From positions 124,001-188,000 of the forward strand of contig JADJOP010000005.1 of the NCBI GenBank assembly GCA_016713735.1: 64,000 nt of DNA. Reading direction: 5' to 3'. Source of the DNA: Bryobacterales bacterium (GTDB taxonomy: Bacteria > Acidobacteriota > Terriglobia > Bryobacterales > Bryobacteraceae). This document shows positions 31,310 through 40,007 of the stretch, piece after piece (within the stretch, counting starts at the first letter, position 1; each line of letters starts with the position of its first letter). Under the pieces are notes generated by a model. The model saw only the letters and a program-made list of their open reading frames with translations. It had not been told where the DNA came from and searched no databases. Both the position numbers and the translations under genes were made by a program.

Positions 31310-32068
31310 AACCCAGGAACACCCGCCCTTCTCCATTCACATGGCGGTGAAACGGCACGCTGAACACGCGCTCCAACAATCCCGGCTCCAGCGCCGTATC
31401 GGGCGCTCCATCGGCGGCCAGTTTGCCGTGATGCAACACCAGCACCCGGTCCGCATGCCGCGCCGCCAGCGCCAGGTGATGTGTCACCACCATCACCAGC
31501 CGGCCCGTGGCGCGCAACTCGCCCAACAGATTCCACAACTGCGCCTGGTTTTCGGGGTCAAGATGCGCGCTTGGCTCATCCAGCAGCAACACCGGCGATT
31601 GCTGGCACAACGCCGCCGCCAGCAACACACGCTGCTTCTCGCCCCCGCTCAACGAATCAAATCGCCGCCGGCGAAACTCCTGCAGCCGCATGCGCCCGAT
31701 AGCCTGCTCCATCGCCTCATGATCCTCATCGTTCTCATACAAGCCGCGCCCATAGGGAATGCGGCCCGTCAACACCACCTCTTCCACCGTGAAGGGAATC
31801 CCCGACGGCGTCTGCTGCGGTACGTGCGCCACCATGCGGCACACCTCATCGCGGCCGGCGCGATTCACATCCAAGCCGTTCACCAGACACTGGCCCGCCT
31901 CGGCCGCTTCAGGCCCGCCACCACGTCCAGCAGCGTCGACTTTCCGGCGCCATTCGGACCCACCACGGCCACCAGCGCCGCATCCCGCGCCTCCACGCTG
32001 ATGCCGTCCAACACCGCCGGCGCGCCCGGATAGCGGAAACTCACGTCCGTCAATCGCAGTAGGCTCAT
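31299..32068 (-). pseudogene. btuD: Vitamin B12 ABC transporter ATPase, frameshifted after Walker A
   Basis: The frame from ATG 32068 encodes the start of the ATPase, LTDVSFRYPGAPAVLDG and the Walker A motif GPNGAGKST, then terminates after GLKRPRRASVW. The other frame continues from about 31905 with GQCLVNGLDVNRAGRDEV, the Q-loop HVPQQ, the signature LSGGEKQR, Walker B VLLLDEPSAHLD and the H-loop VTHH. Adding one G (CCGGAG instead of CCGAG near 31901-31904) restores a normal 256-residue ATPase. All catalytic motifs are present once the frame is repaired. The gene overlaps btuF and btuC at either end, which argues for recent damage or a sequencing error rather than old decay. Confidence 0.85.
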
Positions 32069-32973
32069 CGTCCCGGCGCCTTGCTCAACATCGCCGCGAA
32101 CGCTTCGGCGGCTTCCACCACGCGCGGTCCCGGCACAACAAAGATGTCATCGGCCACAGCGAACACTGTCTTCTGTTTCACGGCGCGCACCACCGGCTGG
32201 CCTTCCCAGAGCCGCACCACCGCGCGCTTGTGTTCCTCGCTCACGCCCTCGGTCGCCGTCATGTCGCCCATGTCCACAATCACGTCCGGATCCAGCCGGA
32301 TCACTCCTTCCAGCGAAATCTGCGGATAGGCCACGCGCGAATCGTCGAGCACGTTGCGGCCCCCGGCGATGCGCATCAACTCGTTCAAGTACGACCCGCT
32401 GCCCACCGCCATCATGCCGTCCAGCCGCCCCGGCGTTCGTCCCACGACAAACAGCAGCGTCCGCCTCGGCCGGGTCTTGCTTCGTTCTTCAATCGCCCGC
32501 AGCCGCGCGCGCAACTCGCTTTCCAGCCTCGTTCCTTCGCGCGCCAGGCCCAACGCCGTGCCGATCTGCCGCACCGACGCCATCGTGTCTTCGAGCGTCG
32601 TGTTGCGCAGCGTGAGAACGCGGATGCCCATCGCCGTCAGTTGGCCCGCCGCCTGCCGTTGCTCGGTATGCAGCAACACCAGGCCAGGCTTCAACCGCGC
32701 AATGGCCTCCACATTCGGGTCCAGGTAGTTGCCGATCTTCGGCAGCCGGTTCACCTCAGGCGGATAGTGACAGTAGTTGGAGACCGCCACCAACCGCTTC
32801 CCCGCGCCCAAGGCAAAGACGGTCTCAGTGAAACTCGGCGCCGTCGACACCACCGTCGCCGGTTGCGCCATCGCCCCCGCCGCGCTCAGCAGCCACGCCA
32901 CGGCCAACCCGGCGCCCATGGCCACACTTCGACCCAGGCCGTTGTCTCTTCCTCGGATCGTGCGCGATTGCAT
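32065..32973 (-). CDS. btuF: Vitamin B12-binding periplasmic protein
   Basis: The product has 302 residues. It has a long n-region and a hydrophobic core giving a signal peptide to about residue 36 (GAMA|QPA). A BtuF/FecB-type fold follows (about 38-300), with VVSTAPSFTETVFALGAG, AVSNYCHYPPEV, PKIGNYLDPNVEAIARLKPGLVL and DPDVIVDMGDM. It captures cobalamin in the periplasm and docks on BtuC. AAGGAGG lies about 10 bases before ATG 32973. It is the first gene after the cobalamin riboswitch and overlaps btuD by 4 bases. Confidence 0.9.
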   Translation of the reverse strand: MQSRTIRGRDNGLGRSVAMGAGLAVAWLLSAAGAMAQPATVVSTAPSFTETVFALGAGKRLVAVSNYCHYPPEVNRLPKIGNYLDPNVEAIARLKPGLVLLHTEQRQAAGQLTAMGIRVLTLRNTTLEDTMASVRQIGTALGLAREGTRLESELRARLRAIEERSKTRPRRTLLFVVGRTPGRLDGMMAVGSGSYLNELMRIAGGRNVLDDSRVAYPQISLEGVIRLDPDVIVDMGDMTATEGVSEEHKRAVVRLWEGQPVVRAVKQKTVFAVADDIFVVPGPRVVEAAEAFAAMLSKAPGR

Positions 32974-33019
32974 TCCCTCTGCCCCTCCTTCGAGAGCAAG
33001 GTTGAGTTCGGCGATGCGC

Positions 33020-33175
33020 CGTTCCCAGGCAGGTCTTCGGACTCATGGGCTTCCTACCAACCGCGACTTCCCGGCCTTCCCTGCCAGTGTCGTGTGCGGC
33101 CTTCGTTCCCAATTACCGCTGCGGGACAGTCCCGGATTCGCACCGGGTTCCCTTTTCAACGCTCCGTCGCCGGGG
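33020..33175 (-). ncRNA. Cobalamin riboswitch
   Basis: On the minus strand the leader of btuF shows the conserved cobalamin-riboswitch elements in order: CCGGTGCGAATCCGG, GACTGTCCCGCAGCGGTAA, GGGAAGTCGCGG and the B12-box region CCATGAGTCCGAAGACCTGC. Boundaries are approximate. Binding of adenosyl- or methylcobalamin should lower expression of btuF-btuD-btuC. The distance from the B12 box to the btuF start (about 55 bases) and the nearby AAGGAGG suggest control of translation initiation or of a small terminator. Confidence 0.93.
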
Positions 33176-33219
33176 CGTACCTGAGAAGTTTCGAGCTTAA
33201 CAGATTGCGCCACGCATCA

Positions 33220-33537
33220 TCAGCCGGGAACGATCTCGTTCAACACCAGCCGCAGCGCCGCGCCACAGGCCGTGCACGCCAGTTCGTCATCGGTGAGCAT
33301 GTACACCTTCGTCGAATCGCACTTCACGCAGGCCACCGTCGGGTCAGCCGCCTCGGGCAGCGGCTGCGGCGGCATTGCGCCACTCACCGTCTTGCCCAGG
33401 GCCTCCGTCGCCGGCTCAAACGTCGTGAAGCATTCCCCGCAGACGTGGTTGAAACAGCAACTCGGCGAGCAGCTATAGGAGATGTCCAGCGAACCGCACT
33501 GCGGGCAGGCAATCGTCAGCTTGCGCGTTTGCATCAT
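33220..33537 (-). CDS. Small double zinc-ribbon protein
   Basis: The product has 105 residues. Two zinc-ribbon modules are visible: CPQCG with CCFNHVCGEC in the N-terminal half, and CVKC with CTACG in the C-terminal half. It has no signal peptide and is probably a cytoplasmic nucleic-acid- or protein-binding adaptor. Two adjacent ATGs exist (33537 and 33534); GGAG lies 3 to 6 bases ahead. It precedes the riboswitch on the same strand, with about 45 bases from its stop to the aptamer, so read-through into the B12 leader is possible. Function is unknown. Confidence 0.78.
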   Translation of the reverse strand: MMQTRKLTIACPQCGSLDISYSCSPSCCFNHVCGECFTTFEPATEALGKTVSGAMPPQPLPEAADPTVACVKCDSTKVYMLTDDELACTACGAALRLVLNEIVPG

Positions 33538-33643
33538 CTACTCCAGTATTCCAGCTTCCGTCCTGCGGCCCGCCGGCGCAAAAGTTCGCCAACCCCGCGC
33601 GATCCAATTTCAATCGCCGCCGCGCGTGTTCGTGTGGATACCC

Positions 33644-34966
33644 ATGAACATCATTCGCAACGCAGCCTTTGCCCTCGCATTGGGCACTCTCGGAGCCGCT
33701 TCCTCCTTTGCCGCCGTCAAGCTGACGGCCCTGCAAATCAACTCCACCGACGCCGAAGGCAAGATCCAGGGCGTCGGCGCGCACCGCTTCAAGACCACGC
33801 AGCAGGGCGGCCACCCCACCATCTTCCTCGTGAAAGGTGACGACATCGACGGCGAGATCATCAACGGCCCCAAGGCCTCCGACGCCAACATCAATCTCGA
33901 CCTCCCCGTTGGCACCCACACCTACACCATCTACACCGAGAAGCTGAACTCCTACGATTGGAACTACTACACGATCAATTTCTACTTCGACCGCGCCAAT
34001 GCGCCGCAGATTTCCGCGTATGCGCCGCTCAACGTCACCTCCACGCAGTTCTTCCCGCCCTTCTCCGTCAACCCCGGCGCGAAAACCGAGAACCTCGCCG
34101 GCCACCAGATCGACACGCCCAAAACCCTCATCTACAAAAACGGGCCCACCGAAGTGAAGGTCACGGCGTTCAACTTCTCCGATCCCAGCCTCTTTAAGAA
34201 AGACCGCGTGCACGCCCACGAAATTCGCGCCGACAAAATTCTCGATTTCGTCGGCCAGTTCACCGTCGAGGTCACCGCCCCGCCCACCATCTCCGCCGGC
34301 GGCGTCGTCAACGCGGCCAGCTTCATGCCCCGCGTCGCACCCGGCGCGCTGGTGAGCATCTTCGGCAACGACCTCGCCACCGGCACCTTCAGCGCCTCCA
34401 GCGTGCCCCTGCCCACTGAGATCGCCGGCACCTCAGTGAAGATCGGCGGCAAGGACGCCCCGCTCGTCTTCGTCAGCGCCGGCCAGATCAATGCGCAGAT
34501 GCCCTTCGAAGTGGCCGAGGGTGCCAGTGTCCCTGTGATCGTTAAAGTGAATGGCGTCGCGAGCCCTGCCGGCAGCGTCGCCGTCGCGCCCGCCGCCCCT
34601 GGCGTCTTCCAGTTCGGTAACAAACGCGCCGTCGTCCAGAACGCCGACTACACGGTGAACGACGCCAGCAACGGCGCGCCCTCGGGCAGCTACGCCGTCG
34701 CCTACATGACCGGTTGCGGTGCGCTCGACAACCCCGTGGCCACCGGCACGCCCGCCGGCAGCGAGCCCCTCTCGCGCCCCCGCGGCTCGGTCTCGGCCAC
34801 CATCAACAACGCCCCCGTCGAAATCGCCTTCGCCGGCCTCACCCCCGGCTTCATCGGCCTCATGCAGATGAACTTCAAGGTCCCCTCGATGGCCCCCGGC
34901 AGCTACCCGCTCGTGGTCACCATCAACGGCGAAAAAAGCAACGCCGCCATGGTCACCATCAAGTAG
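33644..34966 (+). CDS. Secreted protein with C-terminal TIGR03437 domain
   Basis: The product has 440 residues. A signal peptide (about 1-24, MNIIRNAAFALALGTLGAAS then FAA) is followed by an N-terminal beta domain (about 25-205). The C-terminal part (about 210-440) is a textbook TIGR03437 repeat: GGVVNAASFMPRVAPGALVSIFG, VKIGGKDAPLVFVSAGQINAQMPFE, AVVQNADYTVN, YMTGCGALDN and PGSYPLVVTINGEKSN. This domain is almost restricted to Solibacter-type Acidobacteriota and usually sits at the C-terminus of exported proteins; its role is unknown. A strong terminator follows. Confidence 0.9.
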   Translation: MNIIRNAAFALALGTLGAASSFAAVKLTALQINSTDAEGKIQGVGAHRFKTTQQGGHPTIFLVKGDDIDGEIINGPKASDANINLDLPVGTHTYTIYTEKLNSYDWNYYTINFYFDRANAPQISAYAPLNVTSTQFFPPFSVNPGAKTENLAGHQIDTPKTLIYKNGPTEVKVTAFNFSDPSLFKKDRVHAHEIRADKILDFVGQFTVEVTAPPTISAGGVVNAASFMPRVAPGALVSIFGNDLATGTFSASSVPLPTEIAGTSVKIGGKDAPLVFVSAGQINAQMPFEVAEGASVPVIVKVNGVASPAGSVAVAPAAPGVFQFGNKRAVVQNADYTVNDASNGAPSGSYAVAYMTGCGALDNPVATGTPAGSEPLSRPRGSVSATINNAPVEIAFAGLTPGFIGLMQMNFKVPSMAPGSYPLVVTINGEKSNAAMVTIK

Positions 34967-34990
34967 CGCCACGCGCAACTCAACTCACTC

Positions 34991-35025
34991 ACCGGAGCGC
35001 GCCCGCTGGGCCGCTCCGGTTTTTG
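34991..35025 (+). terminator. Rho-independent terminator of the TIGR03437 gene
   Basis: An 8-bp stem CCGGAGCG/CGCTCCGG (34992-34999 with 35012-35019) is followed by five T residues. It lies 25 bases after the stop codon and abuts the convergent oxidoreductase gene. Confidence 0.88.
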
Positions 35026-35762
35026 CTAGATCCCCGCGTACCACGAGTAGCCTCTCGCTCGCGAGGGCAAATTCAGGCTATCGGTCACCGTCAGCCGGTT
35101 GATGTACTTCACGCTCTTGTAGCCGAGTTGTCGCGGCACGCGCATCCGCAGCGGCCCGCCATGACCGGTTGGCAACTCGCCCCCGTTCATCCCATAGATG
35201 ACCAGCGTTTGCGGATGCAGGGCGTCCGCCATATCCACGCTGTTGCGCCAACGTTTCTGGAACGACTGGTAGGTCACGAATCGCGCCTGCGGCAGGATGC
35301 CCACGGCCGCCAGCAGATCGGCCAGCACCACCCCAGTCCATTCGGCGATGAACGACCAGCCTTCCTCACACGCCAATTGCGTGATCTGGCTACGCGCCGG
35401 CATGCTCTTCAACTCGGCTAACGTGAAGCTCGCCGGCCGCGCCACCAGTCCTTCCACGCTCAACCGCCACTCGCTGAATCCCCCCCCTGCAGCCGCAGAA
35501 ACTCCGCCTCTTGCAGCGGCTTCCCATTGGCGAACGGCCGCGCCGAAATCTGGCTGCGTGAGAACTCACGCGCCATCGAGCCTTCGGTCAACAGCCGCTG
35601 CGTGGCGTAGGTCAACGCCGCCCCAGGGCCGTAGATGTGCCCCGCATCCGGTGGGATCAGGCCATGCCGGTCCGCGAGCCGCGCGGCCACGGCGAGGCCC
35701 GAAGCGCCCGCCGCCGCCCCGAGCCCTGCCAGCATCCACTTCCGGCGCGATGTGTTGCTCAT
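35026..35762 (-). pseudogene. Tat-exported molybdopterin oxidoreductase (sulfite oxidase/YedY-like), frameshifted at a G8 tract
   Basis: The frame from ATG 35762 gives a Tat signal (SNTSRRKWMLAGLGAAAGASG) and the N-terminal part of a sulfite-oxidase-superfamily protein (YGPGAALTYATQRLL, REFSRSQISARPFANG), then runs out after a G8 tract at 35480-35487. The next frame continues with FSEWRLSVEGLVARPASFTLAELK and the molybdenum-cysteine motif ACEEGWSFIAEW, then GGPLRMRVPRQLGYKSVKYI, to a stop at 35026. A tract of 6 or 9 G would restore the reading frame (about 245 residues). It should transfer electrons with the cytochrome b encoded immediately upstream (TGATG overlap), like MsrPQ-type pairs. Phase variation or a homopolymer sequencing error are the two explanations. 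Confidence 0.85.
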
Positions 35763-36520
35763 CACTGCTCCTTCCCTTCTGCTCCGCCGCCCGTGATCAT
35801 CGCCCCCACCCTTTGTCGGAATCCCGCGCGCCACACCATCACCACATGGGCGACGGAGAACAGTACGAGATACCACATCGCGAAAAAGTGAATCGTGCGC
35901 GCCGATTGGTGTCCGCCCAGGATCGTCACCGTACTCGGGAACGCCGACGTGAATCCCGGCGACATGGCGAGTCCCGTCCAGATCATCAAGGGAAACGCGA
36001 CGAACACCACACTCAGATACGAGAGCCGTTGCAGCACGTTGTACGACCACGCCGTGTCCGCGCCCGGACGCTCGAACCGAAGGTGTTCCCGAATGGCTGC
36101 CGAAAGCGGCTTCCACGCCAAATCGCCGCGAGCAGGCAGCAGATGAGCGCGGAAGTGCCGCGTGAACAGCCCGAAGAGCACATACAGCAGCCCCGTCAGA
36201 ACAACCAACCACGCGGCCTGAAAATGCAGCGACCGGCTCCAACCATTCTGATCCGGCAGGACAAAGCTGTAAGCCGTCGGCACCGTGTCACGCGAGGCTG
36301 GAATCGGCAGCACGAAGAGCGGCGTGGTGAGCGAGTTGCCCTCCTCACCCCAGTAAAACCTCGGATGCGAGATCACAATCTCGATTCCGCTCACGAACAA
36401 CCCAAGGAAACAAAGCGCCGTGATCCAATGCGTCACCCGGACAAGGGCGGAATGACGTGGCGCGGCCATCGGCGTTGCGCCCGCAGACGGAATTCCAGCG
36501 GCCCAGGCGGTATCTGCCAT
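35762..36520 (-). CDS. Membrane cytochrome b (b561/Ni-Fe hydrogenase b-type) partner of the molybdoenzyme
   Basis: The product has 252 residues with four or more transmembrane helices. Likely haem histidines lie in VRVTHWITALC (helix 1), LHFQAAWLVVLTG (helix 2) and HFFAMWYLVLFSVAHVVMVW (last helix), as in PF01292 proteins. It would anchor the exported molybdopterin enzyme and exchange electrons with the quinone pool. The stop and the next start share TGATG. The start at ATG 36520 fits a leaderless promoter with TACGAT six bases upstream. It is divergent from the indolepyruvate oxidoreductase gene. Confidence 0.86.
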   Translation of the reverse strand: MADTAWAAGIPSAGATPMAAPRHSALVRVTHWITALCFLGLFVSGIEIVISHPRFYWGEEGNSLTTPLFVLPIPASRDTVPTAYSFVLPDQNGWSRSLHFQAAWLVVLTGLLYVLFGLFTRHFRAHLLPARGDLAWKPLSAAIREHLRFERPGADTAWSYNVLQRLSYLSVVFVAFPLMIWTGLAMSPGFTSAFPSTVTILGGHQSARTIHFFAMWYLVLFSVAHVVMVWRAGFRQRVGAMITGGGAEGKEQ

Positions 36521-36526
36521 CCGGGG

Positions 36527-36532
36527 ATCGTA
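36527..36532 (-). promoter_or_regulatory. -10-like hexamer of a probable leaderless promoter (cytochrome b)
   Basis: On the minus strand TACGAT ends exactly 6 bases before ATG 36520, the spacing expected if transcription starts at the A of ATG. Confidence 0.45.
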
Positions 36533-36572
36533 CCACCTCTGTCACCCGAACGTTGCCCGCCACCGCCACTGA

Positions 36573-36578
36573 TACCAT
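36573..36578 (+). promoter_or_regulatory. -10-like hexamer of a probable leaderless promoter (indolepyruvate oxidoreductase)
   Basis: TACCAT ends 6 bases before GTG 36585, with AACCCC between, so transcription would start at the first base of the start codon. Confidence 0.45.
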
Positions 36579-36584
36579 AACCCC

Positions 36585-39500
36585 GTGAAGCTCACTGACC
36601 GGTTCACAGCCGAATCCGGCCACCATTACCTCACCGGCATCCAGGCCCTCGTCCGCCTGCCCATGGACCAGATGCGCCTCGACCGCCGCGCCCGCCTCCG
36701 CACCGGCGCCTTCATCACCGGCTACGAAGGCTCCCCCCTCGGCGGCTACGACATGGCGCTCGCCCGCGTCTCCCCACTCCTCGCCGGACTTGACATCCAC
36801 TTCCGCCCCGCCGTCAATGAAGACCTCGCCGCCACCGCCGTGCTCGGCACGCAAATCCTCTCCGCCGCCGGCCCGGCGCGCGTCGATGCCGTCGTCGGCA
36901 TCTGGTATGGCAAAGGCCCCGGCGTCGACCGCTCCGGTGATGCCCTCCGCCACGCCAACCTCGCCGGCACCTCGGGCCTCTCCGCCGCACTCGTCCTCGC
37001 CGGCGACGACCACGCCTGCAAGAGTTCCTCCATCCCGCATCACTCCGACTTCAGCCTCCTCAACGTCGGCATCCCCATCCTGCAGCCCGGCACGCCGCAA
37101 GAGATCCTCGACTTCGGCCTCTACGCCATCGCCCTCTCGCGCCACTCCGGCGCGTGGACCTCCCTCAAACTCGTCACCAACACCTGCGACGGCGGCGGCA
37201 CGGTGGACGTCAACCTCGACCGCCACTCGTTCACGATCCCCGAAGGCTATCGCAAGGTCTCCAGCGGCATGCTCGTGCCCACCGTCGCCAACAGCCTCGA
37301 AGTCGAGGCCTACGTTCGCCGCATGGACGCCGTGCGCGCCTTCCACGATCTCAACCCCATCGACCGCATCCACGGCGCCCCCAACGCCCGCTTCGGCATC
37401 GCCGCCGCCGGCAAGGCATACTACGACCTCCGCCAGGCTCTTGACGATCTCGGCCTCGACGATGCCGCTCTGCGCGCCCTCGGCATCCGCATCGCCCAAT
37501 ACGCCATCACCTACCCCGTCTCGGCCTCCTTCACGCGCGAGTTCGCCGCCGGCCTCGAAATCCTGCTCGTCCTCGAAGAAAAGCGCAGCTTCCTCGAACT
37601 GCAAATCAAGGACGCCCTCTTCAACTCCGCCCAGCGCCCCACCGTCATCGGCAAACTCGATGCCGCCGGCCAGCCGCTCGTTCCTCTCACCGGCGAACTC
37701 GACCCCGACCTCATCGCCCGCCTGCTGCTGCGCTGTCTTCCTCCGCTGCCTGCCGAACTCGATGCTCGCGCCCGCCGCCGCATCGCCGCCCTTGATGCCG
37801 CCGCCGCGCTTGCCATTCCCGCCGCCACCATTCGCACGCCCAACTACTGCCCCGGCTGCCCGCACAACCGCAGCACGCTGCTGCTCGAAGGTCAGATCTC
37901 CGGCGGCGGCATTGGGTGTCACGGCATGGGCATGCTGCTCGGCGAAGTGCATCGTGGCTATGAGTTCGCCGCCCAGATGGGATCCGAAGGCGCCGCCTGG
38001 ATCGGCATGTCGCCCTTCACCGAACGCCGCCACATCTTCCAGAACATGGGCGACGGCACGCTCTTCCACTCCGGCATCCTCGCCATCGAAGCCGCCATCG
38101 CCGCCGGCGTCAACATCACCTACCGCATCCTCTACAACGGCCACGTCGCCATGACCGGCGGCCAGGATGCCATCGGCGCCATCCCCATCCCTGCCCTCAC
38201 CCGCAAGCTCGAAGCCGAAGGCGTCAAACGCACCGTCATCCTCGCCGAAGACACAGCCAGCTACTACGATCAGCCCCTCGCCGCCAACGCCATCCTGCGC
38301 GACCGCTCGGCGATTGAAGAAACGCTGCGCGAACTCGAGCGCATCCAAGGCGTCACCGTCCTCATCTACGACCAGGAATGCGCCGCCGAAAAGCGCCGCA
38401 AGCGTTCGCGAGGCATCTACACCGAGCCCTCCTCGCGCCTGGTCATCCACCCGCGCGTCTGCGAAGGTTGCGGCGATTGCCTCCGCCAGTCCAATTGCAT
38501 GAGCCTCGTGCCGCAGCAAACGCCCTACGGCGAACGCATGGCCATTCACCAGTCCTCTTGTAATAAGGATGAGTCCTGCGCCCTTGGCGACTGCCCCAGC
38601 TTTGTCCGCATCCACCTCAAGCCCGGTGGTGGTCCGCGCCGCACAGCGCTCAACGTCGTCCCCCAGTTTGACCCGCCTCCGCCCGTTCCCTCACCCGCGC
38701 TCGAAACCCCGTGGCGCATGCTCGCCCCCGGCATCGGCGGCACCGGCGTCGTCACCATCAACGCCATCCTCGCCGCCGCGGCCACGATGCAGGGCCTCCA
38801 CGCCACCACGCTCGATCAGACCGGGCTCGCGCAAAAGGGCGGCGCCGTCGTTTCGCACCTCACCCTAACGCCCGCCGCCTCCAGCCCGCCGCCGCGCATC
38901 AACGTCGCCAACACCCATCTCCTGCTGGCCTACGATCCCCTCGGTGCGGCCAGCTCCGCTAACCTGCCCCTGCTCACCGCGGCCCTCACCCGCGCCGTCG
39001 TCAACACCGCCCTCACGCCCACCGCCGCCAGCCTGCGCACCCGCTTCGTTCTCTTCGGCGAACCCGACCCCGTCACGCCGCTCGATACGATTGTTTCAAA
39101 CACAAAGTCACAGATATGTTTGGACGCCACAGCCCTCGCCGAAACCCACTTCGGCTCCCATATGTTCGCCAACATGATCCTCCTCGGCGCGGCGCTGCAG
39201 GAAGGGCTCATCCCGCTCCCGCTCGCCGCCATCGAATCAGCCATTCGCCTCAACAACGTCGACGTCGAACGCAACCTTGCCGCGCTCGCCTGCGGCCGCG
39301 ATTGGCGCCGCCAGTCCGCCCCGCGTGAGCCTGCCTCGCCCGCCGCCCTTACCCACGCGCAGCGCCTCGCCGAACTAACCGCTTATCAAAATGCCGCCTG
39401 GGCCGCCCGCTACGACACGCTCATCCAGCGCGTCCGTGCCGCCCGCCCCGAACTCGCCCCCACCGCCGAGCAAGCTCTCTTCACGCTCATGACCTACAAA

Positions 39501-39953
39501 GACGAGTACGAAGTCGCCCGTCTGCTCCTGCTTCCTGAATTCACCACGCAACTCAACGCCGATTGGCGCCAGATCGAGCGCGTAGAGTTCCTCCTCCATC
39601 CCCCCCTTCTGCGCCGTTGGGGACTGTCGCGCAAGATGTCGCTCGGCCCCGCCGCCCGCCCCCTGCTAGCCCTGCTCTCCTCGCTCAAGTTCCTCCGCGG
39701 CGGCCCGCTCGACCTCTTCGGCGCCACCGCCCACCGCCGCCGCGAACGCTCTCTCATCACCTGGTACGAAGACATCCTGGAGCGGCTGCTCACCGCGCCT
39801 CCCACCCCGGCCGCCGCTGAACTCGCCTCCCTGCCTCTCACCATCCGGGGCTACGAATCCCTAAAGGACCGCCACATCGAAACCGCCCGCGCCCGCGCCG
39901 TCACCATTCTGGAACAAATCAACTCGCCACGCGAGCTTTCACTTTCGACATAA
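36585..39953 (+). CDS. Fused indolepyruvate:ferredoxin oxidoreductase family protein
   Basis: The product has 1122 residues and is a single-chain 2-oxoacid (aryl pyruvate):ferredoxin oxidoreductase. The N-terminal part (about 1-400) is pyrimidine-domain-like, with TGYEGSPLGGYD and YGKGPGVDRSGD. The thiamine-diphosphate domain (about 415-590) has CPGCPHNRST, GIGCHGMGM and FQNMGDGTLFHSG. Two iron-sulfur cysteine groups follow (about 625-680, VCEGCGDC then NC, and CNKDESCALGDC). The gamma-type domain (about 710-890) has GIGGTGVVTINAILA, and a DUF6537-like tail closes the protein. It should decarboxylate indolepyruvate or related acids to acyl-CoA with ferredoxin reduction, in the cytoplasm. The start is GTG 36585. 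Confidence 0.92.
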   Translation: MKLTDRFTAESGHHYLTGIQALVRLPMDQMRLDRRARLRTGAFITGYEGSPLGGYDMALARVSPLLAGLDIHFRPAVNEDLAATAVLGTQILSAAGPARVDAVVGIWYGKGPGVDRSGDALRHANLAGTSGLSAALVLAGDDHACKSSSIPHHSDFSLLNVGIPILQPGTPQEILDFGLYAIALSRHSGAWTSLKLVTNTCDGGGTVDVNLDRHSFTIPEGYRKVSSGMLVPTVANSLEVEAYVRRMDAVRAFHDLNPIDRIHGAPNARFGIAAAGKAYYDLRQALDDLGLDDAALRALGIRIAQYAITYPVSASFTREFAAGLEILLVLEEKRSFLELQIKDALFNSAQRPTVIGKLDAAGQPLVPLTGELDPDLIARLLLRCLPPLPAELDARARRRIAALDAAAALAIPAATIRTPNYCPGCPHNRSTLLLEGQISGGGIGCHGMGMLLGEVHRGYEFAAQMGSEGAAWIGMSPFTERRHIFQNMGDGTLFHSGILAIEAAIAAGVNITYRILYNGHVAMTGGQDAIGAIPIPALTRKLEAEGVKRTVILAEDTASYYDQPLAANAILRDRSAIEETLRELERIQGVTVLIYDQECAAEKRRKRSRGIYTEPSSRLVIHPRVCEGCGDCLRQSNCMSLVPQQTPYGERMAIHQSSCNKDESCALGDCPSFVRIHLKPGGGPRRTALNVVPQFDPPPPVPSPALETPWRMLAPGIGGTGVVTINAILAAAATMQGLHATTLDQTGLAQKGGAVVSHLTLTPAASSPPPRINVANTHLLLAYDPLGAASSANLPLLTAALTRAVVNTALTPTAASLRTRFVLFGEPDPVTPLDTIVSNTKSQICLDATALAETHFGSHMFANMILLGAALQEGLIPLPLAAIESAIRLNNVDVERNLAALACGRDWRRQSAPREPASPAALTHAQRLAELTAYQNAAWAARYDTLIQRVRAARPELAPTAEQALFTLMTYKDEYEVARLLLLPEFTTQLNADWRQIERVEFLLHPPLLRRWGLSRKMSLGPAARPLLALLSSLKFLRGGPLDLFGATAHRRRERSLITWYEDILERLLTAPPTPAAAELASLPLTIRGYESLKDRHIETARARAVTILEQINSPRELSLST

Positions 39954-39994
39954 ACCCTCCATCCGCCATTCATCCGCAATTCAAACATCACCCG

Positions 39995-40000
39995 TATAAC
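39995..40000 (+). promoter_or_regulatory. -10 hexamer of a probable leaderless promoter (lipid operon)
   Basis: TATAAC ends 7 bases before ATG 40008. The spacer TTGTTTG contains no ribosome site. It would drive the five-gene operon that follows. Confidence 0.5.
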
Positions 40001-40007
40001 TTGTTTG

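Noticed and set aside
36345..38615. A 756-residue minus-strand open frame
   Set aside because: It is a shadow of the indolepyruvate oxidoreductase gene, with no motifs and G/A/D-rich composition.
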